64,000 nucleotides of DNA from Nilaparvata lugens (Eukaryota > Arthropoda > Insecta > Hemiptera > Delphacidae): the NCBI RefSeq assembly GCF_014356525.2, contig NC_052506.1:34687564-34751563 (forward strand), read 5' to 3'. How positions within the stretch are numbered: position 1 is the stretch's first letter; each line of letters begins with the position of its first letter. Below are positions 47,918 to 59,159 of the stretch, one piece after another. Under the pieces are notes generated by a model, which saw only the letters and a program-made list of their open reading frames with translations, was not told the origin of the DNA and ran no database searches. The position numbers and the translations under genes are program-made.

Positions 47918-50900
47918 GGAAGGATTCAATAATAAGTTTAGATGGGAGACATGTTGTGAATATCAATGTCAAAGTTTCAATCTGGGGTCCAATTGATGAA
48001 AATTCAGATGCCCTGTAATATATAAGAAAACGTACAACATACTCTGGACTTCGATATTCCAAATTGAGGCGAAACAAGTTAATTATTTATAGGTGTTTCG
48101 ATTAAGCGTACCTTCTCCCTCTACTTAAAAGGACATTTAAATATTATGAGAAACGACTCAGAACTGAATAAATCAATTCAATCATCCAGCTATTAGAATT
48201 CAAATAGTTTACAGTTTCATTAATTCACTCCTATTTTACTCAAATTAACTTGGAACGAATCTATGGAACTATATCTACGAAATACATTGGAACAATTTTT
48301 TAATAATACTCATTTATTCGTAGTTTCTCAAATATATTCACATTTTGAATAGAAAGTTTCATAAATTGTGCTTTCGAAATAAATCATGCAAATTAAGCAA
48401 TATACTTCTACAATGTTATAGTATACACTATCATAATTTCCCACAAAATTATCATAAATATGAGTAAAATAAAACTTGTCTTTATCTAAGATATCTTAAA
48501 AATTTCTCGGCGTGTTGTACGTTTATTAAAATAACTAATTTAAAAAGTAATTGTTACCAATAAATTATCACAGCAGCTATTTAATATGAATTAAATCTAA
48601 AAAGTTGTATCAGTGGCGGCGGGGGTGATTCTGGAATGGTTTCCATCTCAAAATAAAATATATCATCACCTTCATGATGAAAATCGTTCTTTGTACTTTC
48701 TACAACTTATCACCATCAATAATTGAAAAATTATTATTTAACGACATAATTTAAAAACATAAGACACGATGCTATATAATGGATGCTTGTGCTTTGTTGA
48801 TAATTGTAAACAAAATCTTCTAAACTCTTCCTTCTATATTGTTATTATTTACTAATTACAGGAAACCCCCAGAAGGTGAATGAATAGGAGAAAGATCAAG
48901 ATTGGAAATAGTTGAAAGTCAATAGTAAAATAAATTAAGTAAAATAAATATAAGGTCAGAGTAACATGAGAAATGTTGTTTTAAATTACTGAACAAGAAA
49001 TTCTTTGTTCGAAACTAGCGGAGAAATAATAAGACTACTAACCGGTGAATTTATCTAGTTTTAGAACTCTACTTTCAAAGAGAGGGGAGTTCTATAATTT
49101 CCTTATTTGAAATATACTTATTGCAACATAGCTGTTCATTCATTTAAATCGTATGAATTTAATGTCAAAAATCAAGTATAACATATTATTTCTACAATAA
49201 TTCATTAAAGCTTGGAACTCTTCCTTACTTCAAGATTGAACACGTACTATTATATTGAACAGCATAGTTAGTTTATGGAAGCACTGGAATAGCTATTAAG
49301 ATTATAATTTGAGTTTTAAAATCATTGGTTTGGTATCAATTATGCCAGTTATTCGGCATATTTCATGTTGAATATAATAATAGTAATAATTAATATTGAG
49401 TTATTAATAATTATTGATTTTTGTGAACTGATATTGAGATACAACTTACACGAATAATATTGTTTGAGTTATTAATATACATTATACATATCCAGTTTTA
49501 CATTGTGAAGTATGTATATATGATTCAAAGATCACAAATAATAACAGTGATGTAGAAATATGAGCAAGGAAAAGTTTGTTTAATAATACAGTATTAAATA
49601 TAAATAATAATTATATACAGTACTATGAAAGTTTTTAGCTGAAAATCTATACGATTAAAATTGAAAATCATTCACAGAATGATCTATAAATCATGATGAA
49701 CATATTTTTATTAATATTGGCTAAGACAAGTAAATATAAATATACAAAAACAGTAGATCCCGAAGCATCAGAAATAGTTACTTTAATTATCTTTCTTTCT
49801 CAAGGAGTACATTTAATAAATAAGCTATTTATTGAACTATGATTGATTAACACTGATCTCTTCAGTTTGCTAATGAATTACTTCAATAAAGCCATATCTA
49901 TGAAGGATTCTTCATCCAAATTAAATAATGTTTATTCAAAACATTCAATGACAAAAAATGTGAAAATAAAATGATTCAGTTTACCACAAAATAAAACCTG
50001 TTTAAAGGTATGAATAATTGTAAATTACAAAATATTTGAATAAAAAAAATCATTCATTTAAATCCGATCGAAAGAGCAAAAGAAAATCATTTTTAAAATC
50101 CAACAAAAGTAATCTTACTTGATACAAGTTACATCAACTTACTCTCATTCATCATTTAATTAAAAAAAAAAATACTAAATACAAATATAAATTTGAAAAA
50201 CCGTTTTTACACTTGAATTGAACATTTGCATGTATCAAATTATTATTATACGATTTTTCACATAGGGTTCAATGGATCCATGTAGTGAATATCTGAATTA
50301 CTACATTAATTCATTGAATTAAAAACAAAGGGACCAACAATTGGATGAAGAAAATATTACAAAAGCTAATTGAGTCAATTAATCAGATCTCTGTGAGCAT
50401 TAATGTTATGATAACACAGTTCATCATAATTGTCTATTCAATAAGTTACCGTACATCCAAATATAGCCTAATAGTTTACAAAGTGAAAATTACTGTATGA
50501 TGATTTTTAGAAATTATGATAATAATCTTCAGCCCAAATGGTAACTAGCAGGAACACTCTGCAACGGAAAAAATATTCACAGTAAGTTCGAGATTCATTC
50601 TTCAATTTTCAACAAATTAGCAAAGCATCAATTTGGATTTTATATTGAGTATGATATTACAACAAAAAACTTCGAATTAACAGAATAATTTCATTGATAT
50701 AGAATTCAGAATTGTATTAAATAATAGAAATGTGCTTTTTCGTAGTATGAAATTATAAAAAATCTTTCCTATTCATTTAAAATTAGAAACATATTAGTTT
50801 AAATTTTCAAATTCAATTTATTTGCCATATAATTGCTATCAATTAGACAAAATGCAGTGATGATAGTGATGGTATTCAAATGTACATGAGTACAATACAC

Positions 50901-51481
50901 TAAACAGAGCAGATTATCATACAATGACTCACAATAGTAGGTTATTTGAACGAAAACCTGATTATATTGAAAGGAAATTTTATAACAAGATACCACAACT
51001 CATTAAAAGTAACGAAGATTTGAAAATCTTCAAAAACATTTGATAAAATATTTAGTTAATAGAGTATTCTATAGTGTACAAGAGTTCCTTCCAGTCCTTA
51101 GGACGTAAACTTTTTTTAATGCAATTATGATACTAAAGCGAGTAACCCAATCCGAAAAATATCCTTCCCAGTTCTTCACAGTTAATTTGAATGGTGCTAT
51201 CTTTTGTAATTATTGTTTATCTGCAATAAAAATATCTTTGACACCATTGAAATCGAGAACCTTATAAAGCAGTATAAAAAATAGTATAATTTCAAAGAAT
51301 AAAATAGCATTTCATTTGAAATATAATTTTAAAAGTAGTCTAAATTGAACCACACTGCCAAGCGACGCTTGCTTTGTTGGAATGTGCCACCTTGTTTTAA
51401 ATATCACGCAAACATCTTCAAGCAAAAGTTCCAGAAAAGTTAAGTGCTCAAGATTACATTAGTTTATATTCAACTTGAAAA
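47918..51481. other. Region downstream of the last recognised jub exon: no gene seen
   Basis: Very AT-rich DNA. It probably holds the jub terminal exon and 3' UTR or lies in the last intron, but no frame could be tied to the LIM exon. A minus-strand AATAAA (complement of tttatt) lies near 50817. Confidence 0.45.
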
Positions 51482-51508
51482 TTACTTTGTTTTCTTCCAA
51501 TTATTTAC

Positions 51509-51616
51509 CTGTAATGGTCGAGGTTGATGATTCAAGTGACACGCTCTACACATTAATCTGCCATCCAGAGGATAACAACGCTTATCAGGCTCGTCAGTTA
51601 GCTGCATACCACATTC
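51509..51616 (-). CDS. jub: jub exon: end of LIM domain 3 and start of the C-terminal tail
   Basis: The acceptor is ttggtgttccag|GAA (starts at 51616). The 36 codons read ECGMQLTDEPDKRCYPLDGR, then LMCRACHLNHQPRPLQ, which closes LIM3 with C-R-A-C-H. The frame runs to a good donor, TTACAG|gtaaat (51509), so a further small terminal exon is likely to the left, but none could be identified between 34 and 51.5 kb. If the donor is not used, translation would continue only eight codons and stop at 51484-51482. Insect Jub proteins usually carry a short extra tail, which favours splicing. Confidence 0.92.
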
Positions 51617-51720
51617 CTGGAACACCAAGCATTTATAAAAGCAATGTTGATTAGACCTATCTCAATAACACCATTAGAATATTAGATTTTCTCTATTAGT
51701 CTAGTCAAGAAAGATTATAA

Positions 51721-52765
51721 GGGAAAAGTTTTAAACACACTTTTTGACCCGGCAGCTCTTTTAAGGATAGTTAAGGGGTGAACATATCAAAAATTCTCAC
51801 CCCTACCTCCTGTGCCAAGGGGGTGGCGGTGGTTTGAAAGTACCATATCTTCTTTCTTGCTCACATCTCGAACAATATGCGTCTTTCGGACATTTTAACT
51901 GATACAAAATTAAAGCTTACAAATTAGCCTACAAGTTTTATCTGTAGCATTTTTCCATATCTCTCATAGTTTTCTAGATGTGAGCTTTTGAAGGTGTCAC
52001 ATTGTGAAGAAAAACCCTTCAGGCTCAGATTTTTCATCTGTTGGCCTTGTAACTTTTTAATTATTGATCGGAAAAATCCGCACTAATAATGAGCTCATGT
52101 AGCATTATATTCTCTTCAATTTCATGTAAGATTTCACATCTCCCTACGATTTTTGCAGCAGTTATAGTGTTGAGTGTAAAATCTTCAGTTCAACAACAAT
52201 AGATCAATAATTGAGAGGGGAATTTGGAGAGAATGTTTGAAACACAATATTTAACTTCGCAGCTTTGTCTAGACTAGTTAGAAGGTAAACATATCAAAAG
52301 TCCTCATCCCTATCCCTTGTGCTCAAGGGATGAGGGTGGTTTAAAAAATGCGTTTTTTCGTTTCTGGTTTTTCAGAAATGAAAAATTTCTGTTTTTTACT
52401 CGCATGTATCTTAGAAAAAATGCCTTTCAGCGACATGACTAACTAAACAAAAATGGAGCTAGATAAATTTCCTACAAGTTTTGTTCAGTATAGGTTTATG
52501 ATATGCCCTTCGATTTTCTCTTTACACTCTTGAAAGTGTAAAATCTCTGAAAAGACGGCGGGTTTTCAACCAGCTTTTGGCGCTTTCAGGGCTTATTACT
52601 CAACATCAATGCATTGAGAAAATAAAAAACGTTGGGTTGTAGAGCAGTTGATTCTCTTCAATTTGATGTATAATATCACCATTTTTTGCTCTCCATCGAT
52701 TGTTAGAGAAGCTTTAGTGTTGAGTGTGAGATCATTAGTTTTACAACAATAGATCATTTGACAAT
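51721..52765 (+). repeat. Block B of the dispersed ~0.5-kb-unit repeat (two units), in a jub intron
   Basis: It has the same ordered landmarks and orientation as 4471-5475: ggaaaagtt...ttgacc, gcagctcttttaaggatagt, gaacatatcaaaa, agggggtggcggtggtttga, tgagcttttgaaggtgt, attctcttcaatttcatgta and agtgttgagtgtaaaatc. A second, diverged unit follows. It occupies most of the intron between the two LIM3 exons at 51616 and 53224. Confidence 0.78.
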
Positions 52766-53223
52766 TTGGACACAATGGACACTACTGTTATTGAATTTAT
52801 GATTTAATAGAATATAAAATTTATTTCAACGTCACTGCTATTACATAAAAGAACTTAAATGTGAATCAATCATGAAAACCATACGCGAAATTTAATTATT
52901 GAAATAGATAATTTTGTGAGAGCCACAGAAAGAAACTAAAATGATTTCAAGTAAAATATTTTGGACATATACATATGCACGTCATAACAATAAGCTGAGT
53001 TCAACTTATTTCTCAATACAGAAGACGACAATTCTTGAGAAGATATAAATTGAGAAAATTAATTCCATTGACATTGATAGGCATGCATTCATGCAAACAG
53101 GATTTCTCAGTTCAGAATTGAAGTTAAACTTTGTTCGTGGAACCCAGAATAAGAAATGTTATAGATAATCTAATATTGACAAAATAAATAATTGGAATGG
53201 ATTAGTAAATGTCCATTACTTAC

Positions 53224-53292
53224 CTCACATATATAACAATCTACATGGAAGTCTTTGTCCATTGATACTACACGCACGGTCTCCTCAGTACC
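53224..53292 (-). CDS. jub: jub exon: middle of LIM domain 3
   Basis: The acceptor is atatttttgcag|GGT (starts at 53292) and the donor is TGTGAG|gtaagt, a consensus donor (ends at 53224). The 23 codons read G-T-E-E-T-V-R-V-V-S, MDKDFHVDCYICE. LIM3 ligands H-V-D-C and the first C of the C..C pair are visible. It is phase 0 at both ends (symmetric). VRVVSMD.D.HV.CY is shared between Drosophila Jub and vertebrate Ajuba proteins. Confidence 0.94.
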
Positions 53293-53537
53293 CTGCAAAA
53301 ATATTTCCTCACATGAAGACATTCAAACAGTAGAATCCGACAAAAAGTATACTAAATTTATTCAGCAATAAATAACATGTTTGAGAAAGGTACTCTGCAA
53401 ATTACAAAAATGTGCTTCCCATATCATTTTTAAATTAATAGAATCATAAAAAGTTTAATCACTAAAGTGTTTAGCCTCTTATCTATAAGGGTTTGTTGTA
53501 CAACATTCCTCCTCGGACATGGAATATCTGGTTATAG

Positions 53538-53686
53538 CTGGTATAAAGTTCGGAGGAGACGATAAGCCGTCGGTCCCGACTACCTAAAAAGTAGTCGTAT
53601 CTCTCATCATCATCCCTCTCACTCATTACCCACGCACAAGCCTAAGAGCTCATGTGGGCATCACCCTCAGTATTATTATTATATAC
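53538..53686 (+). mobile_element. 5'-truncated SINE with 10-bp target duplication
   Basis: CTGGTTATAG at 53528-53537 and again at 53687-53696 flank 149 bp. The insert carries gccgtcggtcccgactacct, the core also found in the SINE at 47672-47906. It also carries tacccacgcacaagcctaag (tail domain shared with 41225-41370) and an (ATT)n tail. It lies in the jub intron upstream of the middle LIM3 exon, antisense to the gene. Confidence 0.88.
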
Positions 53687-54689
53687 CTGGTTATAGAGCC
53701 AAGTGTGATAAACGTGGGAATCAAAAGCAATATGACAAATAATTCATTCAAGCGCTTGAAATGTATTGATAAAGTATCAAAGTTTGAATAGTAAAATAAA
53801 CAACTTGCTAGTGCATTTTCAAAGAAAATAATTTTTCTTTGAAAAAAAAAACAATATGAAGATAATATTCAGATTGTAAAAGAATATAATACGATATGAT
53901 AAAATTATCATACGGTAATGGCTAAAAATACGAATTTTCTATGGACAAATGTATGTTATACTACTACACTCATACATTCATGAAAATAACATTTGGTAAC
54001 TTGTGAAAAAATGGGTTTGCAAAAGAGAAAGTTGATAAATGTTCGATCCCAACAATTTTGTCATTTTCTCATGAATTGGAATTAAATGTTTCAAAATTTT
54101 GGCTGAACTATTAGTACTAGTTACAAGCATTACTGTTTCAAATAAGCCAAACCAGTCAAACGGCGGTTTTCATAGGCCTAGTTTACAATGTAAAAATTTC
54201 AGACCGATTGTACCAATGATCAGTCTTTTCCAAAATATGATTATAAGAAAAAAATAACCAACCATAAGCGTGGTTCCACATCGATAAAAGTCGTAAATAA
54301 ATGCAACCTGATCATTCCCACGAGACTCATCAGGAAGCTAAGCTTTATAAGATTTTCAACTCTATTTCCACTTTTTACTATGTAAATATATTACTGAGTA
54401 CTATGTTTGCTCTCGGAGCAAACTGACTCAGTTTTAAATGAGATGCTAGTGGTGGGGGAAAAAATAACAAATGGGTGCATGATCATTCTACTACTAGTAA
54501 AAACTAGAATGAAAAAAGTAAATAAATAAAGAGTAAAAGAAAATGTGAGATAGTTAATAAATAAGAAATGCTACCGATCGAAAAAAATCATTTAGCTTAC
54601 CAAGTAAAGAGGATAATTCAAAAGATCATATATTCAAAATTCAAAGACCAATAATATAGTGTCCATTATAGTGAAAATATGAGTAAATG

Positions 54690-54852
54690 GACAATTGAAT
54701 TCCGTTTAGAATGCGAATGGGTCTTGTGCCTGGGTAATGGAACAAGATGATCAAATTAACAAAAAGGATGGGATTCGAACCGACGACTGGGCAGCAACAG
54801 CAGACTGAAGGTTGTGTAGTCATAATCGTCTCGGATACCCTGGCCGGCATTA
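54690..54852 (-). mobile_element. tRNA-derived SINE head and body
   Basis: On the minus strand gccggccagggtatccgaga is followed by gactacacaaccttcagtct and a canonical B box GGTTCGAATCC (complement of 54774-54784). Further on, attacccaggcacaagaccc resembles the tail motif of the other SINEs here. The B box is good, but the acceptor and anticodon stems do not form a convincing tRNA. Confidence 0.65.
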
Positions 54853-55119
54853 AATACTTAATAAAATGTAAAAACTACATAAAGTTTGTTGGAAAATGAA
54901 TCAAATCAAAAGTTTTATTCTAAACTCAAAACAATTGAGGGTCCTGCCAAACCAGAAGGTTATTTAATAATATATGAGAAACTACTGATTGGAAATAGTA
55001 ATGAGCAAATGAAATAAGAGTATTGTAATTATAATACTAAAGTAAACATTTAGAAAAAACTACTAGAAATGTAATTAAGATTAATAAAAATCAATTTTAA
55101 TTAGTAGATAAAATACGTT

Positions 55120-55720
55120 ACAAGTGGCAAAAAGTATTTCATGATTGTGCAATTACAACAATTCCAAAATAAAATGAAAAAGCTACATAAAGACTGATAG
55201 AAAATTTGAAATGGTTTGATCTGAAATGCTATGTTACTAATAGAAAAATTATGCATTATCGTGCAAAAGTTGTAGAATAAAATGTAAAAAACTACACAAA
55301 TGAAGGCTGATTGATAATCAATTCGAATTGTTAGATATGAAATTCTACTGACAGAAAACATTAATGCATGATCGTGCAATTACAACGACTAAAATAAAAT
55401 GTAAAACGCTACACAGAATAAATTTAATGCTATTGTATGAAATGAGGAATTAAATTAGATCAATAATGGTAAAATTAATGCATGATCGTGCTATTATAAC
55501 AACTAAAATAAAATGTAAAAAGCTACATAAAAAATACTTCTGTATGAAATGAGGAATTAAATACAAGTTATAATGGCAAAATTTATGCATGTTCGTGCAA
55601 TTACAACTGTATTTAAAAATGCATAATAAAGTTGGATATAAAATTAATTTTGAGTATAGTTGTAAACACAATATTTTGCAAATAATAGAAGAGAATGAAT
55701 CGTGCAGTTACATTGATAAG
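55120..55720. repeat. Tandem array, period about 113 bp, five to six units
   Basis: The motif ATGATCGTGCAATTACAAC occurs with small changes at 55141, 55255, 55368, 55482, 55589 and (weaker) 55695, giving spacings of 114, 113, 114, 107 and 106. In each clear unit it is followed by aaaataaaatgtaaaaagct and acata/acaca. A partial relative (aaaatgtaaaaactacataa) lies near 54863. The array is in a jub intron, ending about 90 bases from the donor of the 52-bp LIM3 exon. Confidence 0.88.
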
Positions 55721-55790
55721 ACGCTTAATAAATTAGTGAGATGAAGCTAGTGAGTAGCTAATGAGAAGGAGAGAGAGAATAATAGAATAC

Positions 55791-55842
55791 CTCGACTGGT
55801 GTGATGCCCTTGCCACAGGCGGCGCACTTTGGCGCAAACATT
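55791..55842 (-). CDS. jub: jub exon: start of LIM domain 3
   Basis: This is a 52-bp micro-exon. The acceptor is gtctgtttgcag|A (starts at 55842) and the donor is GTCGAG|gtattc (ends at 55791). With the two bases carried over it encodes R-M-F-A-P-K, CAACGKGITPVE, giving the first zinc pair of LIM3 (C-A-A-C). It is too short for an ORF scan and was found by following phase and family sequence. An intronic tandem array of about 113-bp units begins within about 100 bases on its downstream (3') side. Confidence 0.93.
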
Positions 55843-55960
55843 CTGCAAACAGACCATCCACCACGTTAATCACCAATATAAACACTCTAATCATACATCT
55901 ACCATGCAACACTAGCTACCATCTACATCCAAGCTTTTCAAAAAATGTTAGGCACTATAG

Positions 55961-56097
55961 TTTTATTTCTGCCGGTGAAGCCCACTCAAGTGTGTGACTT
56001 GAGGGATGATACAAAATGCCGAAAGGGATGGAATAGAAACTTTTTTTATTTCTGCCGATAATGCCCACTCAAGTGTGTGACTTGAAGGATGATTAAA
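55961..56097. repeat. Tandem pair, period 83-84 bp
   Basis: ttatttctgccggtgaagcc with cactcaagtgtgtgacttga at 55963 recurs as ttatttctgccgataatgcc with the same continuation at 56047. The intervening DNA is unique. Confidence 0.8.
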
Positions 56098-57660
56098 TAT
56101 GGAAAACAAACTACTTTGTTGAATACAATGCGAAACCTTCAAAATTCAAAACATAAGTAAATTTCTAATATCTATGTGGAATGATATTGATAGTTCAAAA
56201 TTGATTTACATCAATCTCTAAGAGAATCTTCTTCATAGTGCTTCTTTTAACGCATACTGCTGGGGGTGCAGTACCGTATAGGAGGGGTGTCCAGGGGAAA
56301 TCCAGAAAGTCGAATTCTAAGCCATCATGGATAATCTCTTTCTACACATCATTACAAAGAGATTAATACCATTCCCAAGTCTGTACCTTTAAGCAGTCAT
56401 GAGTTACACGGTTTTCTAATTGTTGGGATTGGCATTTGGTGGAAAAAGCGTATTTTTAGCTGCATACAGTACTTTTCTATCTTTTTCCCATAACGCTCCA
56501 GCCGTGGAATATGGACCTACAGCCTCCAACCAAATGTCATTTTGAAGCTTTGGAAATATAATAAAAGACTGTACCAATAAGACTAATTTATGTCTACTGC
56601 GAATACATTTACAGGGTGGAAAGTAGAATATTGTCCCCGAAAAATGTATGTTTCAAGTTTTTGAAGTTGAATAAATCATGAAAAGAGTGGTCGAAATGAG
56701 TCGATTCTCTCAAACATCATAGTTTGGTTAATTCTGAACACTTTGCTGGTAAAACCAATCCTATATCTCTCACAATAACTAAATGGCAAGCGATATAAAA
56801 ATGTCTGTCAATAATGACCGCCATTTTGAATATTTCAAAGATGTCGAATATTTTCGTTGTTTCCATCATCAATATTCTTCTTCAGCTTGTTGAAACGAAG
56901 AGATTGAGACCATTTGCAAGTCTCTATCTTGAAGTAGTCATGAAAAACTAGATTTTATAGTTCTAGCTTGTTACCTCATGCATATGGAAAAACGCACCAG
57001 AAACCGTGCAGGGTTTTCTTTGGAGGGCGCTGGAGAACTCATTTCTTGACGTACAGCGTATGAAGATATATCGTTCCAAAGTTTAAAAAACGCTCTAAGT
57101 TTCATAGATTCAAAATTTCTCGGGCTAATTCGAATTAGCATGCTCTTCAAACTATTTTGTAACAAATATTTTGTGAAAATACTTTTAGATTTTTTTGTAG
57201 GCCTATTCAAAGCAACACCTAACCTTTTGAAACATGAATGAATAAACATTTCATTTTACGTTATGCTATTATTGATCATTGATCCTAACCAGCGATTTTG
57301 GAATAAAAATTTTAGTAGGCTATTGAGTTGTAAAACGTATTTGTTTTGGAAAAACTGGAGTAATAATAATTTATTAATGTTATATTTTTATTAGTAATAT
57401 GCTGAATATAACATTGATTTATAACATTCACATCGTAAGACGAAATTCTAAGGAAATCCTTGTATTATTTTTCTTGACAATTTTTAGGTTATGTGACAGT
57501 CGTGAAATAAGGTTAATTTTTATGCATAATTTTGATAAAACTTTATCCCAAAATAGACTTGCAAACTATGAATTATGAATTTAGATGTACTAATTCAAAT
57601 AATTCAGGTATTCCAAGACATCTATTTGGCTATTCATCTACTCCAAAACAATAAGATGTG
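56098..57660. other. jub intron: diverged long-period repeat, no gene seen
   Basis: caaagagattaataccattc...aagcagtcatgagttac near 56355 resembles cgaagagattgagaccattt...aagtagtcatgaaaaac near 56897. This gives a repeat spacing of about 545 bp. No coding exon supported. Confidence 0.5.
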
Positions 57661-57958
57661 TTTGGTCAGTTCAAGTCTAATTTAAAACCTACCTCAGTCG
57701 ATGGTTTAAAATGTTTTAAGATCTGGACTTGACGATTTTTGATAAATCCTTGACTCGGAAAGAGGCGAGAATCTAATTCAAGTCCTGAACTTATAAGCCC
57801 TTTACTCCAGAGTCTAACGTGATCTCTAAACTCCAGGGTCTATTCAAGTCCTCGACTACGTTAACGCTCTGACTTGGAAAGCCAATTTTCTGACTCCAGA
57901 GTTTAAAGCCAGTTAAAGTCTAGAACTTAGCTAAATCCCGAGCTCGGAAACTGGCCCT
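57661..57958. mobile_element. Degenerate MITE-like element
   Basis: The right end cgagctcggaaactggccc has a weak inverted match at the left (ggtcagttcaagtctaattt). The interior repeats gactccagagtttaaag-like strings at least three times. Internal AAGTC/GACTT words recur in both orientations. Ends and family are uncertain. Confidence 0.45.
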
Positions 57959-58014
57959 TAGAGTATGTTTGTACTTGTCCATGTGAATTCACATGGTTCA
58001 ATATGATTTGCCTC

Positions 58015-58184
58015 AAGCTGGATTCTCACATACCAGTATCAGATACCATGTCTGGATCAGTGAGTTATTCATACTGGCACTATTCTCACTCAACCCTAAT
58101 GAGCGAGTTTGAATAGTGCCATTAAAAGTAATAGAAATAATATTTTCACGGACTCTGATACTGATATGTAAGAATACAGTTCTA
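58015..58184. mobile_element. MITE with an inner hairpin (about 170 bp)
   Basis: The left end agctggattctcacatacca continues gtatcagata; the right end is its imperfect inverse, tctgatactgatatgtaaga. A second inverted repeat sits inside: ggcactattctcactc ... gagcgagtttgaatagtgcc at 58076-58122. It lies in the jub intron downstream of the LIM2 exon at 58337. Confidence 0.7.
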
Positions 58185-58336
58185 TACTTCCTCCTCGTCT
58201 TCGGACGTAATCCTGACAAAAGGTCAGGGGAATATAAAGGAGCAGATAGAATATAATTCAATGATTATTTCAACAGATGACGGTAAACTGATCAAAACTA
58301 AGGAAATAATAACTGGACTAGTGACGAAACATTTAC

Positions 58337-58467
58337 CTGTGATAGTCGTTGACACAATATATTTTATTATCTACATCTACGGTGAAGGGGACGCCGTCCA
58401 GACATTCGTTACACATGCAGCACCGGAAGCAGCCTGGGTGATATGACTTGCCCATGGCTTGGAGGAT
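58337..58467 (-). CDS. jub: jub exon: rest of LIM domain 2
   Basis: The acceptor is ggtgttgcag|ATC (starts at 58467) and the donor is CACAG|gtaaat (ends at 58337). The 131 bp encode [43 protein letters not shown] and two bases of a split codon. LIM2 zinc ligands H-P-G-C, C..C and C-V-N-D are present, so the domain is complete across two exons. DGVPFTVDV is diagnostic of the Ajuba/LIMD1/WTIP subgroup as against other LIM families. Confidence 0.95.
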
Positions 58468-59036
58468 CTGCAACACCAACAATACATCAATTATTGTCAC
58501 TCAACACGGAAACAATTTAGTTTTATGAGTCGATTTGCTAGTTATCTAGATGATGATTTTTTCATGCGTTAAATTAACTTCCTCAATTGCAATTTTGCTT
58601 CACATTGATACATTTCTTCCAAGTCAATCATGATTACAAAACACAATTTTCGATTACATTCATGAAATCAGTTGACTTGAGCCAAAGCTTATGAGGGTTT
58701 GCAGCGATATAGTAACAATAATACTATCGGCGAATTCTCATCTAGTACTGAATTCCAATAATAATTTCAATCAATGGATTATTCAAACAATAGTAACGGA
58801 AAATAATGATAGACAGCTGAATTGAACATGAGATGTTCCAATTTCCAAGTATGACTTCAAATTGTTCCTAGTAGAATAGAATGAATTCAGACACAAGAGT
58901 AGAGCTTTGAAATTCGGACAAAACATTTTCATCATAATCTTTAACTGGAAAAGCAAATGAGTAGGTAGAATGATCAACATAACATAGAATATTAAATAAT
59001 ATTAAATATGCTTGGTTTGTGACAATCGATATTTAC

Positions 59037-59099
59037 CATTTCCATGATAAGGTGGCCACAGATAGCACACTTCTCAGCCGTCTGCTGGAACCCTGAATA
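59037..59099 (-). CDS. jub: jub exon: LIM1-LIM2 linker and first zinc pair of LIM2
   Basis: The acceptor is ttttttgttgcag|TAT (starts at 59099) and the donor is GAAATG|gtaaat (ends at 59037). Its 21 codons read Y-S-G-F-Q-Q-T-A-E-K, then CAICGHLIMEM. The first two cysteines of LIM2 (C-A-I-C) are here. Both ends are in phase 0, so the exon is symmetric and could be skipped without a frameshift. A fragment of a LINE in the opposite orientation begins only about 60 bases upstream of the acceptor, leaving a compact branch-point and polypyrimidine region. Confidence 0.94.
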
Positions 59100-59159
59100 C
59101 TGCAACAAAAAAGTTAAAAATTACATTAACGATGTTGATGTTGACAAGTTTGCATTTCA

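Noticed and set aside
54774..54852. tRNA gene on the minus strand
   Set aside because: The B box is good, but no convincing acceptor or anticodon stem forms. The downstream tail matches other SINEs here.
55120..55720. CRISPR-like array
   Set aside because: The regular ~113-bp spacing comes from whole-unit tandem duplication with diverged units, not identical repeats with unique spacers. The DNA is eukaryotic intron.
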